DNA of 64,000 nt from Thermothielavioides terrestris NRRL 8126. Taxonomy: Eukaryota; Ascomycota; Sordariomycetes; Sordariales; Chaetomiaceae. Location: positions 5,366,001-5,430,000 of the forward strand of contig NC_016458.1 in assembly GCF_000226115.1 (NCBI RefSeq), written 5' to 3'. The stretch's first letter is position 1, and each line of letters opens with the position of its first letter. Shown here one piece after another: positions 10,455 through 20,825 of the stretch. The notes under the pieces were generated by a model, which was given only the letters and a program-made list of their open reading frames with translations, was not told where the DNA came from and made no database searches. The position numbers and the translations under genes were made by a program.

Positions 10455-11851
10455 ATGAACATTACAGTAACGGTCCCCGAAGGGTCAAGCAACCATGGCA
10501 ATCCGAACCTCCTGTGCGTTCCCCCGAGCTGGTCTGACTACATCATCTTCTACTTCTCCAACTACGTTGCGCACGCTGCCACGGTTATAATGAGCCCGGG
10601 ACAGGGCTGGAGAGAGACGATCATCGTCGTCCTGAGCGCGCTCCTCCTTCCCGGCAGCGGCATCCAACGTGCCATCACAGCCATCCGGCGCCGCTCCAGG
10701 TTTCAGTCTGATCCGCTGACCCGTGCTGCCCGTGCCGGTGCTTTGTGTGTGGTCGTCAGAGAGGACGGTGACTCGACACATCGGCCTGATCTTGCCGACG
10801 CTCCGGCCCAGGAAGAAGGCCGCGGTGGCTCGCAGTTGTCCTCGACTGAAGGAGGGCGGCCTAGCAAGGAAGACAATCTACCGGAGAGCCCGGAGGCAGA
10901 TATCGCCCCAGTCCACGCCGAAAGCCGCAACCCGGAACATGGGGTCAACGAAACGAAAATAGGAGGAAGGCAAGCCCAGGCTCTGCGGATAACCAATCAT
11001 CAGCGCGTGGCCGCGCGTGCTAACGCATGGTTTCACCGGAGGCTAATAGGACATGGTGGAATCCCTCCCGTACCAGCGTGGTCCCCCGTGACGCCGTCGT
11101 TCACGGACAATACCGCCTGCCAGCCGGCTACCGCCTCGTGTTCGTGCCGGCCTGGGCGGCGAGCGAGATCAAGACGCCGGCCGGGGCGGAGTGCAACTCG
11201 CTCGCGTCGTCGTACAACTTGCCCAAGCTCCTCGTCAGTCTGCTCCAAATCGTCTGGGCCACCACCACGCTCTACCGCGCGAGAGGCGATCAGATCCAGC
11301 GGTTCGGTTATGCCGCCTTCGGGTTGACTGTGGCGCCGTACGTCTTCATGTCCATCATGAACATTGCCGGCTCATTTCTCAACCCCGAGTACGCCGCCAT
11401 CTTCATGGTCCGGACGCCGCTGATGGACGAAGCCGAGTCCAAAGGAGGCTTCTTCGTCGGAGAAGTCAGACACGACGCCGGGGCGAGACCTGGAGCCGAA
11501 CCCGAGTTCTTGGACATCGTTAAACAAGAAAGCTTCCTGTATATTCTGAGCACTTTCTGTGGTTTCATCCCCCTCGCGATAATCGGAGGCCTTAGCCGAT
11601 TTGAGGCACAGGACAGTACCACGCTCCAGCAAGTCTTCACTTCTTTTTGGGTAACCCAGTTCTGGGCATTTTCGGAGGAACCGTTACCGTATTCTATGTT
11701 ATAATTGGAGACCTGGGCTGGAGCTGCGCGGTCACCCTGGGCTATATTCGCAAGTGTGTACGCCGTGGGTGCGGTGGCCTCGATTGGTGGCATGGTGGTT
11801 GTTGGCCAGATGATCTGCGACTTCGGGGTTTGCACGCTTCTCTCTTCTTGA
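10455..11851 (+). CDS. Fungal multi-pass membrane protein, function unknown
   Basis: My model has three exons (10455-10969, 11050-11650, 11711-11851) and 418 residues. Hydrophobic segments include YIIFYFSNYVAHAATVIM, ETIIVVLSALLLPGSGIQRA, LPKLLVSLLQIVWATTTLYR and, before the end, VYAVGAVASIGGMVVVGQMI. The conserved core YRARGDQIQRFGYAAFGLTV is typical of a family of unnamed sordariomycete membrane proteins. Intron 1 (80 bp) has a GC donor (GGAAG|GCAAGC), a perfect GCTAAC branch point and acceptor TAATAG, restoring the frame at RTWWNPSRTSVVPRD. The third exon is uncertain: a 60-bp intron (GTAACC...TTGGAG) keeps the frame but removes a very membrane-like stretch readable in another frame. The upstream in-frame ATG at 10302 is possible but unconserved. 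Confidence 0.6.
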
Positions 11852-12512
11852 CTTGTCCTTTCGGGCAGCGACAGGAGGCAGCCAGCCAACCCAGCACCTT
11901 ATTACGGCAAAAGAGTCAGCTGGGATTTCAACGCCGGACTCTAGGTGCTTGGAGGAGTACTGGCGCGCGATCAGTCTTCCGATAATTCCCTCTGTCTCCG
12001 GAACTTGAAATCAGTCCAGGGAGAGGCGCGAGTTAGAGAGGAATGAGTGCCAAAAGACTCCAATTTTCTAGAACCAACAGAGCATTGACCCGGTGCAGAA
12101 TATGCTGCTAAGTATTCAACCCTCCCGCCCCAATGACGAATCTGGTGCTGTCTATGCTGAATAAAACAACCGGAACCAAGGATTCGAGATCGGTGTGCCT
12201 ATCTCCGCCTGCTGTCTTAGTCTATTCCCTGTCACCTTTCCGCGCGTTGCTAGCGGAGGAAGGCAGCGGAAAACTCAAGACACGCTAGGTGAAAGAACGT
12301 CGCAGGCCACCCCCTCGGTGGAAAGTCCTGAAGAAATACCAAAATAACGACCGAATATCCCTTGCCGCCGAAGTCCCAGTCCTTTTCAATGCCGAAACCG
12401 TCTTAAGCTTCTCCGCATGCCACAGTTGTAGTTTGAGAAACCCGCCGCGCGCCCTCAGCCCATCGACGCCCAAGTCCTCTCAAGAACCCTCCCAGATCCG
12501 CAGATTCCCAAA
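11852..12512. other. Intergenic region between convergent genes
   Basis: This 0.66-kb stretch lies between the 3' ends of the membrane protein gene and the first RNase T1-like gene. I see no gene; it should hold both polyadenylation regions. Confidence 0.5.
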
Positions 12513-13442
12513 CTAGTCCTCCAAACCCGTCTGCACCGACCGATCCTTCCCGCGATACTCGGCCTTCGAAAACGGGGCGTGCCTAGCCGGGCTGTCCGGC
12601 GTGGCCGGCCGGCTTGGGTCGTGGTACACCACCTCGGGTTTGGAGCGGTCAGCGGCGTTGACGATGATACGGGCCGGCCCCGGCGGCGTGCCCGCCACGT
12701 AAGGGCCGCTGGGCGTGACGGGGTGCTCGATGAGCGGCGGCGTGTTGGACAGCGGCAGGTTCTCGTGGTTGTTGAACCGGTGCGGGTAGCTCTCCCCGTA
12801 CGGCACGGTCCTGGCCGGGATGGCGATGGCCTGGGCGCGGACCTCCGAGGCTGGGATGCGCCGGTGCGGGTCGTCTTCGGGGAGGTTGCTGTTGGAGAAC
12901 TGCGTTTGGGGACCGGGTGGTTAGAGAATTGGCTGGGCTGGAGGCGCGGGGTGTCAATGGGCATGGCTAGAGATGCTGTGCTAACTCACATAGGAGACCT
13001 CCGAGACTTCAGACTGCTCAGATGGTCTCCGGCTGCCCGGCGGGTCTTTGGGCGTTGCGGTACCGGAGTCAGAGTCGGAGTCGGACTCATAAATGGTCTC
13101 AATGTCACCCATGACTTTCTCGTCTAGAGAGTTCGGTATGTGATAGGGAGTGGACCTCGAGCTAGTGGAGTCCTGAGGACAGACCTCATCGTCGCTGTCG
13201 AAGTATACTGGCGAGCGTACGGCCCATGGCGAGCGAGGAGGGGAGTATGGAGGTGTTGAAGAAGGGGATGAGAGATCCGGCCGAGGAGGAGACAGTGAGC
13301 CCAATCGGTGATCAGAGGAAAGAGGCGCGGGCGAAAAAGGCGGCGAAGGGGTTGCGTATGGAGGCGAACGAGAGGAAGACGGATCCGTTGGGCTAGCCGA
13401 AGGGGCACCTACGGACCAGGGCCCGAATCCCCCTGGACTCAT
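12513..13442 (-). CDS. RNase T1/F1-fold domain protein with disordered N-terminus, copy 1
   Basis: Two exons (13442-12990, 12899-12513) encode 279 residues; the 90-bp intron has donor GTGAGT and acceptor ACGCAG. Exon 1 is a Pro/Ser-rich, acidic, probably disordered region with no signal peptide. Exon 2 resembles microbial guanyl-specific ribonucleases: ESYPHRFNNHEN, PLIEHPV, GPARIIVN and EVVYHDPSR line up with the RNase T1 segments around His40, Glu58, Arg77 and His92. The matching residues are His191, Glu209, Arg228 and His244, spaced 18, 19 and 16 against 18, 19 and 15 in RNase T1. The secretion signal and cysteines of RNase T1 are missing. RNase activity is inferred, not shown. A paralogue lies next upstream on the same strand with the intron at the same place. 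Confidence 0.7.
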
Positions 13443-14746
13443 TTTCGAGATGAATGAACAGAAACAGAACTTTGGAACGCGAGGCGATAACCGAGACTTC
13501 TGAACCTAGCTCCTACTGAATGATCGTGGGTGAAGAATGAGGGACACACTGGGAAAAGATAGAGATCAACGAGAGGATTAAGAAGGACGACACGTATATA
13601 TCCCTTTTGGTGAGGGCGAGGCTCCAGGCCTCCCTCGCAGCCGCTCTGCGGCTCGTAGGACGACAACGCTGATGTTGTCCGGATGTTACCCCTGACGTTG
13701 CACTACAGCCTCTGAGGCCGTCACGGCAAGGTCCTGCATAAGGCGCGTGATATAAACAAAGAAAACTGCCGTTACACAAGCTGGCCGCCCATTGGGAGGG
13801 GATTGGTCCTGCGCATCCTCAACCAACAACACTCGCTTAGCCACAGCAACAGCCACATGATCTAGGAGGGAACCCTCCTCATGTCTGATCGAAGCGTGAA
13901 GTGGAGCCGCAAATAGCGTCCGCGTGGCCGGTGGGTTCAAAGCGGATGCAGCGTTGTTGTGGGCCGGGATCACGAGCTGTAGGAGGTATGGGAGGCTGCC
14001 TGGGAACTTGGGGTATGGGGGACGGTAGTATCGTCACACCTCAGTCGCCCACAACCTGTCAACGCCCAGGTTGGAGAAAACGGAATGTGGTTGGAAGGGG
14101 GCGGATTTAGTTCAATACAGCACGCAGTTATTAGGTATTCAACTCTCCTGCCTCAGAAACTACGCATGCGGCGCATTCGTATGATATCCACTGGCGGAGC
14201 ACTTGTCAGAACAGAGTTGGGCAAGAATCAACCGTCGCATTCTATCTGATTAAGCCGTCGGCGGACCAGTTGCGGAGCAGGAGCGGTGTCATTGACTCGA
14301 CTGGACCAAGTTTATCTCCTTGATTTGATGTAAAGACAAACGAAAAGCCCGCAAGAACATGGTAAGGACAACCGCCGAAACAACAATCTGGGCGGTGACA
14401 AATCCGAAATAACAACCAAAAGTACAAAAGTCCATTCTCAGCATGCTCCCAAATTGAACGACGCCAACCCAAGTTGACAACCTCTTGTGTTCTAACCCGT
14501 TCTGTTTATCAATTCCCAGTCATAAAGTCAGTCGGTGTAGACCGAAGTACCACCACCCCTGTGGTCATACCATCGAAATGCAACAGTTCCCAGGTCCCCG
14601 TGAGTTCTTCCCCGCCGACGGCGCTCCTCGTGGCAACTGTTGGCTTCAGCAAGAAGTCGCCGCCAAAGCCGCACATCCATCCGGCCGCTTCCACCTCTCC
14701 TCCCCCTTTTAACCCGCCACCGACTGCGCCTCGACCTGAATGCCGA
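13443..14746. other. Intergenic region between the two RNase T1-like genes
   Basis: This 1.3-kb spacer should contain the promoter of copy 1 and the terminator of copy 2. Short frames such as one near 14242-14472 lack motifs. I saw no third RNase-like copy in it. Confidence 0.5.
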
Positions 14747-15856
14747 TCACTCAGTGCCCGTAGCCGGGTCGGAGTCGTCCTCCATGATTTCCTCCCAAGT
14801 CTCCGCAGTCTCCGTCCCCTTCGCCTTTCCCTTTCCCTTCCCTTCCCCCTTTCCCTTGTCCATCCCCTTCCCCTTTCCCTTCCCGTCGTCATCTTCCCCC
14901 TTTCCCTTGTCCATCCCCTTTTTTTTATCCTTCCCCTCCCCGTCGTCATCCTCCACCTCCGCCGCGGCGGCCACCCTCCGCTCCGTCCTCGCCCGATAGA
15001 CCGCCACGGCGAACGGCTGATGCGTCGACCCCTCGGGCACCGCCCGCTGGGGGTCGTGGTACACGACCTCCGGGCGGGAGCGGTTGGCCTCGCTGACGAT
15101 GATGCGCGCGGGCCCCGCGGCGCGCCGCCCGTGCGCCGGCACCCACGGCCCGCGGCCCTCGGGCGCCAGCGGGTGCTCGATCAGCGGCCCCCGGTTGTCG
15201 CGCAGCCGGATGCGCTCCCGGTTGCGGAAGCGGTGCGGGTAGTCCGGCGCCGGCTGCGTGGCGAGCGGGATGGCGGCCGCCTGGCGGCGCACCTCCGCGG
15301 CGCGGATGCGCCGCAGCGGGTGGTTGTCCGGGAGGCCCTCGAGGGAGAACTGTTCCGCGGAGGGCGGTGGTTAGTTTGCCGGAGAGCTGTGGCTTTGAGA
15401 GGGGATGGGAAGCTGGGATGGGGGCAGCGGAGGAATGGAGGAGGATAAACTTACGTGGGAGCTGGTGTGGGATTTCTCCGAAGATGTGGTGGCAGGTGTG
15501 TCGATCCGGTGGCCAGCACCGTGCGCAGTGGGAACGGAAGGTCCAGCGGCATGAGTGGGATTTGGATTGATGATGACGCGCCGGTGGCCAGAGGATGAAC
15601 CGGTGGCGCCTGGCTGGTTTGAGGCCAGCACCATCACCTGGATGGTTCTCTCGTCGGTATTGCGGATCAGAATGGGCGCGCCAGTAGTTGGCGACTCCGG
15701 AATGATCATAAGCCCTGCGTTGCTGCGTGCCAGAACTCTGTTAGGGAACGCTCCAGTGACCTCTGCAGGTGCTGCAAAAGGGGCGGGAGCCGGTGGACTC
15801 TCGGTTGGCCACACGAATCCAGCCCATCCGTCGGGACCGAGAGGATACTGGTCCAT
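14747..15856 (-). CDS. RNase T1/F1-fold domain protein with Lys/Gly/Asp-rich tail, copy 2
   Basis: Two exons (15856-15455, 15349-14747) encode 334 residues; the 105-bp intron has donor GTAAGT and acceptor GAACAG and sits just before the FS-start of the conserved domain, as in copy 1. The domain shows DYPHRFRNRER, GPLIEHPL, GPARIIVSE and PEVVYHDPQ, with His173, Glu192, Arg216 and His232 in the RNase T1 active-site positions; the loops before Arg216 are longer than in copy 1. Exon 1 has no signal peptide and differs from exon 1 of copy 1. The C-terminal tail is a run of MDKGKGE-like units, strongly charged. A duplicated origin is inferred from the shared domain, strand and intron position. Confidence 0.68.
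14820..14945 (-). repeat. Coding CTTTCCC-rich tandem repeat
   Basis: Imperfect units of about 6 to 42 bp with plus-strand core CCCTTTCCCTTGTCCATCCC encode the Lys/Gly/Asp tail of RNase T1-like copy 2. The strand is strongly asymmetric, purine-rich in the coding sense. Confidence 0.75.
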
Positions 15857-17063
15857 GTTGGCGACGGGATGAGTGGGCGACGGTCGAGCGCGAAGGGCGA
15901 GTTTAGATCAAGTCGAAACTCGAAAGAGTCAAGACACGATGGAGGAGTCACCGAAAGACAGTTGTGGACTGTTGGAGTTGTCGATGAGACACGCATCATG
16001 AGAGGGAATAGACGGGAGCAGACCGTTGACCTGTCTTTATGCTCGCTCTGAACAGACTCCCGCGCCTCGTCCATCTTGAACCATTGCCTCCTGTACGCCC
16101 ACGTCTGCATGCCACCGTGAAGGTCTCAACGCCTGACTATTGACTATCGCCACCAAGGCGGTTGTGGTTTCAGATTTACTTTTCTCTCCTCTTCTCACCG
16201 CCTTGCCAGCGCAAGGCTGTCTGGGACGAACAAAGAAATCTGCCAACGCACGGAACACAGTCCTGCAGGGTGCAACCAACAACACCTCGCTTAACTGCGG
16301 CCGAGCCGCATGACGCGGGATGGGCTCAACAGGGAAGAGGGCCTTGCATGAGACCCCGGGGAGGCCGCCCTGTAGGGCCGTGGGGGAGAGAGTCATGCGG
16401 GGTTCAACGGTGCCGCGAGGCGCACTACTGCATGGCGGCGGTCGCCTCTTCGGGAGCGGCCGCTCCCTTCAGGCCGGGGTACGTGGTGCAAGCATGGATA
16501 GAAATGAGTTTTCAAGACACCGCCGGGATATCTAATGGCGCTGCAAGAACGCAAAAGCAGTGTCTCTGCTACCACGCTTTTGGAAGACTACACAAGTGCT
16601 GGGTTATGATGCTGACCCAGATAGGTTCAGGGCCAGAGCATTCTCCTGATAGCTTCAGTGTCGCATCAACCACCAGCTCCACGTTTCCTGTCACTACCAA
16701 GTCGTTCGCAGCAGTCTCCGCCTTATCCAGCGCAGTTCGTTATTGTTATTCTTCTTCATGTTATTCTTCTTCATGTTGTTCTTCTTCATGTTATTCTTCA
16801 ACTAGCTCATCTGCTCGGGTAGCACGCCACGATAACGGCCGTTGTGTAATTGCGATGTACATTCGACTGTAGTGAAAATTTAAGTCTGGCCACCATAGGC
16901 AGAGCAAGGTAGAAGAGTGGGAAGAAAAAGAGAAAAGAAGAAACAAACAATAAAATAAAGGAGAAAAAAGGAAAAAAGAACCTTCCCAGTGTCGGTAGTT
17001 CCATCCAGCAATCACTGCTTGATGATAGTCAATCGGGAGAACACCATCACATCTGACTTTCAT
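15857..17063. other. Intergenic region between RNase T1-like copy 2 and tRNA-Pro
   Basis: The Ser-rich open frame on the plus strand (about 16162-16872) has no domain and ends in a minisatellite, so I do not accept it as a gene. Nothing else is recognised. Confidence 0.45.
16743..16800 (+). repeat. 15-bp minisatellite (TTCTTCATGTTATTC type)
   Basis: Three to four copies of a TTATTCTTCTTCATG unit in tandem with one G/A difference. It lies in non-coding sequence. Confidence 0.8.
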
Positions 17064-17153
17064 GGGCCGCTGGTCTAGTGGTATGATTCTCGCTTAGGGT
17101 CCCAACCCAGGCATTGCTGCGAGAGGTCCCGGGTTCGATCCCCGGGTGGCCCC
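17064..17153 (+). tRNA. tRNA-Pro (anticodon AGG) with an 18-nt intron
   Basis: The acceptor stem GGGCCGC pairs with GTGGCCC (one G-T pair) and the discriminator is C. The D-loop contains AGTGGT. The anticodon stem CTCGC/GCGAG encloses TTAGGG, giving anticodon AGG at 17096-17098. An 18-nt intron (17100-17117) follows position 37, the usual eukaryotic site. The T arm is CCGGG-TTCGATC-CCCGG. The internal A and B box promoter elements are present. Confidence 0.93.
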
Positions 17154-17609
17154 CTCTTTTGCTTTCCAGTCCACCATTAACACTGCAGAATACTGGGTAA
17201 GGATGACAGTTTTTTTGATATTGAAGAGTATTTTCTCGTAACTGGCATCTGCATCCTCATTGGGGATTGTTCATCCATTTTCCTTCGTTTAGATAACGAC
17301 CACCTTCGCAATATGGGAGGCCTTGGAACACTCGAGCTTGCCATCTTGCTGCCGAGTGCCACAAATGCCGAGTTTCTCCGCTCCAGAAACGGACAGCAAA
17401 TGCGCAATAGGATAACAGCTATCCCAGCCTACCGGTATCAAACAATGCCGGCGGCAAAACCTAGGTCTAAGATGAAAGCGGCGTGACATTCACCCTGCTC
17501 CTCGCCGACGGCGACGAGTGTGCAGGTATCTACTGTTCCTCCCTACTCCTCAGCCTCCTCCTCCTCCTCAGTTTCTAACGCTCATTCGGGCTATTCCTCC
17601 AGACACAAC
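17154..17609. other. Intergenic region between tRNA-Pro and thioredoxin
   Basis: Apart from the Pol III terminator I see nothing beyond the expected 3' region of the thioredoxin gene. Confidence 0.5.
17157..17160 (+). terminator. RNA polymerase III T4 terminator of tRNA-Pro
   Basis: Four T residues lie four bases after the tRNA 3' end, the minimal Pol III stop signal. Confidence 0.55.
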
Positions 17610-18220
17610 CTAGTCGCTCTTGGCCGACGTTGTCTCCGCAGTTCCATCATCCGGCCGGGCCTCGGCCTTGTCAGACGCCTCAGCTTCCTCCGGCGTATAC
17701 TTCTTCAGCAGGTTTAGCAGGGCCGGCGGGTTCGCGCCGAGGAGGTCGTCAACCTTCTGGCCGTCCTTGAAGACAAGGAAGGTAGGCATCGCGCGGATAC
17801 CGAGCTCCTGCGCTAGATCAGGCACTTCGTCGACGTCGAACTTGGCAAAGTACGTCTTGTCCTTGAAGGCAGGGTCCTCGGCCCATCTGTGCGAACGAAG
17901 AGGGATTGTGTTGGTTATCTGATGACACTGAGCTGTAAACTACGGGAGGGGCCAAACGGGCACGTACCTAGCGACCTGGGGAGCAATGGCCTTGCAAGGA
18001 CCGCACCATGTCGCAAACGCATCGAGGAGGACAACCCGGTTGCTGGCAATGGTCTCCCTGAACTGCTCCAGGCTGCAGAACACTCTCGCGTCAGCGACGA
18101 TTCAGAGGCGCATCAGACTGATCCGGCTGGGAGCGTTGAAGGACGGAGATACAACCGCGTTCGCAAAAAGGTGGGGGACGGCGGGGGCGCGACTTACGAA
18201 GCGATGTTGTGCACGGTCAT
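17610..18220 (-). CDS. Thioredoxin
   Basis: Three exons (18220-18198, 18072-17968, 17886-17610) encode 134 residues. Introns are 119 bp (GTAAGT...CTGCAG) and 81 bp (GTACGT...CACAG). The active site ATWCGPCK (Cys31 and Cys34) follows the strand VVLLDAF. The region [20 protein letters not shown] carries the conserved cis-proline just before TFLVFKDGQ. The C-terminal 25 residues are a charged Glu/Ala/Asp extension beyond the 105-residue core. There is no presequence, so a cytosolic or nuclear disulphide reductase is expected, kept reduced by thioredoxin reductase. The first exon codes for only seven and two-thirds codons. Confidence 0.93.
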
Positions 18221-19111
18221 CTTGGGCGAGCTGGTGGTGAATGATCTCGTGGCAGTTGGAAAAGCAGCTGGTAGAGGTCCTCGAATGGCAGTGAAGACGG
18301 ATCGCAGGAGTCTGGATTGCATTGGGAAGAAGGGGCGGGGTTGTCGCTTGTGGGAGGTGAGGTTTATGAAGACCCTTTATCCAAGCTCACGGGCTAGCGT
18401 GGATTATTCCGTAAGATGATGTAATTCAGGGCCCCAGGATTTGTCAGGGCACCCGATGACGCGAAGCACTGCCCCACCTGCTTCCTGTGCTTTCTGGAAC
18501 CCGCCGGCACGGACGACACAGCCCTGAGCAGCAGGCGCAAACCAACTGCCAACCCGCGCAAACCGCCTGGGCTGTGCACAGTCAGCCACCGAAGCTGCCT
18601 GGTCCAACCAGAGCGAAGACGTGATTTTCTCAGGCCTTTGGCACCTAGTCTGCGCCAAACCTGGAAGGTGTTGATTTCTCATCAAAGCCGTGGCTGAAAT
18701 CGCCCTGCAGACCGATTCTTGCGCGGGCTCCGAATATTCGTATTTTCACTGGACATTGCTCCAGACAATGCCTAACCCGAGCGTTCTCTGAGCGTGAATT
18801 GAAGCTTGATGTTGAAGCTCGCCGAATCCTAACCCTGACACTGACACGACAAACTGATGAAACTTTTATGAGACCGATGGCTGTAACGAATGTACCTATG
18901 TGCACCAGAATGAGTCTGCAAGCTCAATTTGACCCAGCTCTTCGCTTCCTTCCTTACCACTTGGATTCACTCCTGGTTCCCGGAGCTGAGCCGGAGAGTT
19001 CACGTCACGGAGTGGAAGACATGACCTCGGATCAGATACTGCGGCAGAACAACCTGAAGTTTTCATGGTAGCCGAATTTGACTGTTTCTGTAAAAGGCCA
19101 AAATTTCAATG

Positions 19112-19156
19112 AAAAAAAAAAAAAAAATAAAATAAAATAAAATAAAATAAAATAAA
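19112..19156 (+). repeat. Poly(A)/(AAAAT)n microsatellite
   Basis: An A run is followed by about seven AAAAT units. Confidence 0.9.
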
Positions 19157-20039
19157 GGTCAAAAAACTCACAGGCAAAACCCGCGGAGGGGTTTCGGTGC
19201 GGAGGGGGTGGCCAGCTATGACAACCCCTATAGATATCCCTCCGACAGCCGAGAGAGTCGAACGGGACAGATCGCCCTGACACAGAGCGGAGATTTTCGG
19301 AACCACACTTTCGCCCGGTGGCAGGAGCTGGTAGCAGGGAAATTGCAAGACTGGCATATAAAGGACTAGCAGGAGGTGCGACTTGGACTTCTGTGAGGCA
19401 CACGTGCCAGTCTGGAGAGCAGACCTCCAGGGCTGCAATCGGGTTCAATGGCGAGAGAGGAGCACGCTAGGATGCAAGAGTGGTCGTTTTGTTGCCGAAA
19501 TGGGCACCAACCTGATTCTGGGGACGATCAAAGATCGTGGCCGGTACCTTCTGACACTGGACTTAAGCCGAAGCCTTTCCTTGCTCGAGCCCCTGCCCAC
19601 TCCTTTAGGCTGCTTTACATCCATTCTTATAGTGTTTTCTAACTATATCTGGTGGTCAACTCAAAATTCATGATCACTGGGCTGACCAGCATTCTGGAGG
19701 CCGTCTCCAGAGCGACCATTGCTTTTCGCACGCAATATAGGCCAGTGATAACGTTGTCCGCTAGTTGTACCCGAGCCGCCGGCAATGCTTGGGCAGGAAT
19801 AAATTGGTTTGAAATTGCTCGTCATACCTATCCTACTGGACCTCCTGGGTGCCCTTGGACTTGAGATGAAGCAATTTACGGAAGCTCCTACCAAAAGAAC
19901 CCGCTTACCGCCTTCAGTACGGCCGGCAGAATTAGCCGGTATTTACATCGACATACAGATCCTTCGTCCCCCCATTCCGTCCCCTCAATCTACGTCTTTC
20001 TCATCATTATCATCCTCCTCAATAGAACCACCTTGAACC

Positions 20040-20340
20040 TCTTTAACAAATATTTTCTACGTAGGTTTAAGCGCTTACTCTTAAGCTACCTAGGTAATCC
20101 TCTAGCTTAAGAATAAGTAGGTTAAAGCGTTTACTAGCATTGAACCTGAGACTTTAAACGGCCTAGCTTATAGCTCTAATCTTATTCGGAGCTTCGATCT
20201 TATATCCTCTCTTCGCCTTTCGTGCCCCCTTCTCCCCCCCTCCCCTCTCAATATCCTTAACAAATATATCTATAGTACTGTTAAAGGTACTAAATAGCTT
20301 TATTCTTTTCTATTCGAGTAGTTGGATCTCGGGGATCGTA
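20040..20340. repeat. AT-rich block, likely RIP-mutated repeat fragment
   Basis: Composition changes abruptly to AT-rich with many TA dinucleotides (ctagcttaag, cctaggtaat, tatagctcta), the look of the retroelement at 31-38 kb. No coding capacity remains. I could not identify the parent element, so RIP is an inference from base composition. Confidence 0.4.
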
Positions 20341-20825
20341 AGATTCAGGAGAAGTTCAGGAGATGGATTCCGTGGGGATCGCCAGTGCAGAGTGTTATTA
20401 CTTTACTAAGGCTTATAGGCTTGGCATTGGAGGCGGTGAGCGGATTCATTTGGTAGGAGCTTCCGTAGTTGGTGCACTGTTGTGGCGGCTGCCATAAGCT
20501 AGGAGCAGGACTGCGAGTGAGGGATTGTCTGTCAACCTCTACCTCAAGGCCTTTGAGCTCAAGAACACCGCGACCTCTCACTGCCGCCTCGCAATCACCA
20601 ACAGGACTGTTAGCCTGAGATGAGGAGCCAGCAAGAAGTATCGAGTGGCCGTTGCATACCTGTCATTGGTGAATGCCGCCTGTATCATCCGTATTGACCA
20701 AATTTACCAGCAACGCTCCGGGCGCAGCTGATGTTACTTCCAGTACTCCTATCGAATGCCTACTGGCATATACCTGAGATGCTTCACAGGATCCTGGGCA
20801 AAACAACGGGTACATCTAGCCCCCA

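Larger units (their letters stand above)
18221..20825. other. Gene-poor region, 2.6 kb
   Basis: No gene is recognised. It includes an A-rich microsatellite near 19112-19156 and a strikingly AT-rich block near 20040-20340, both listed separately. The left end holds the thioredoxin promoter. Confidence 0.5.

Noticed and set aside
16162..16872. 236-codon plus-strand frame, Ser/Cys-rich end
   Set aside because: Its end is a 15-bp minisatellite and no part shows a domain or signal peptide.
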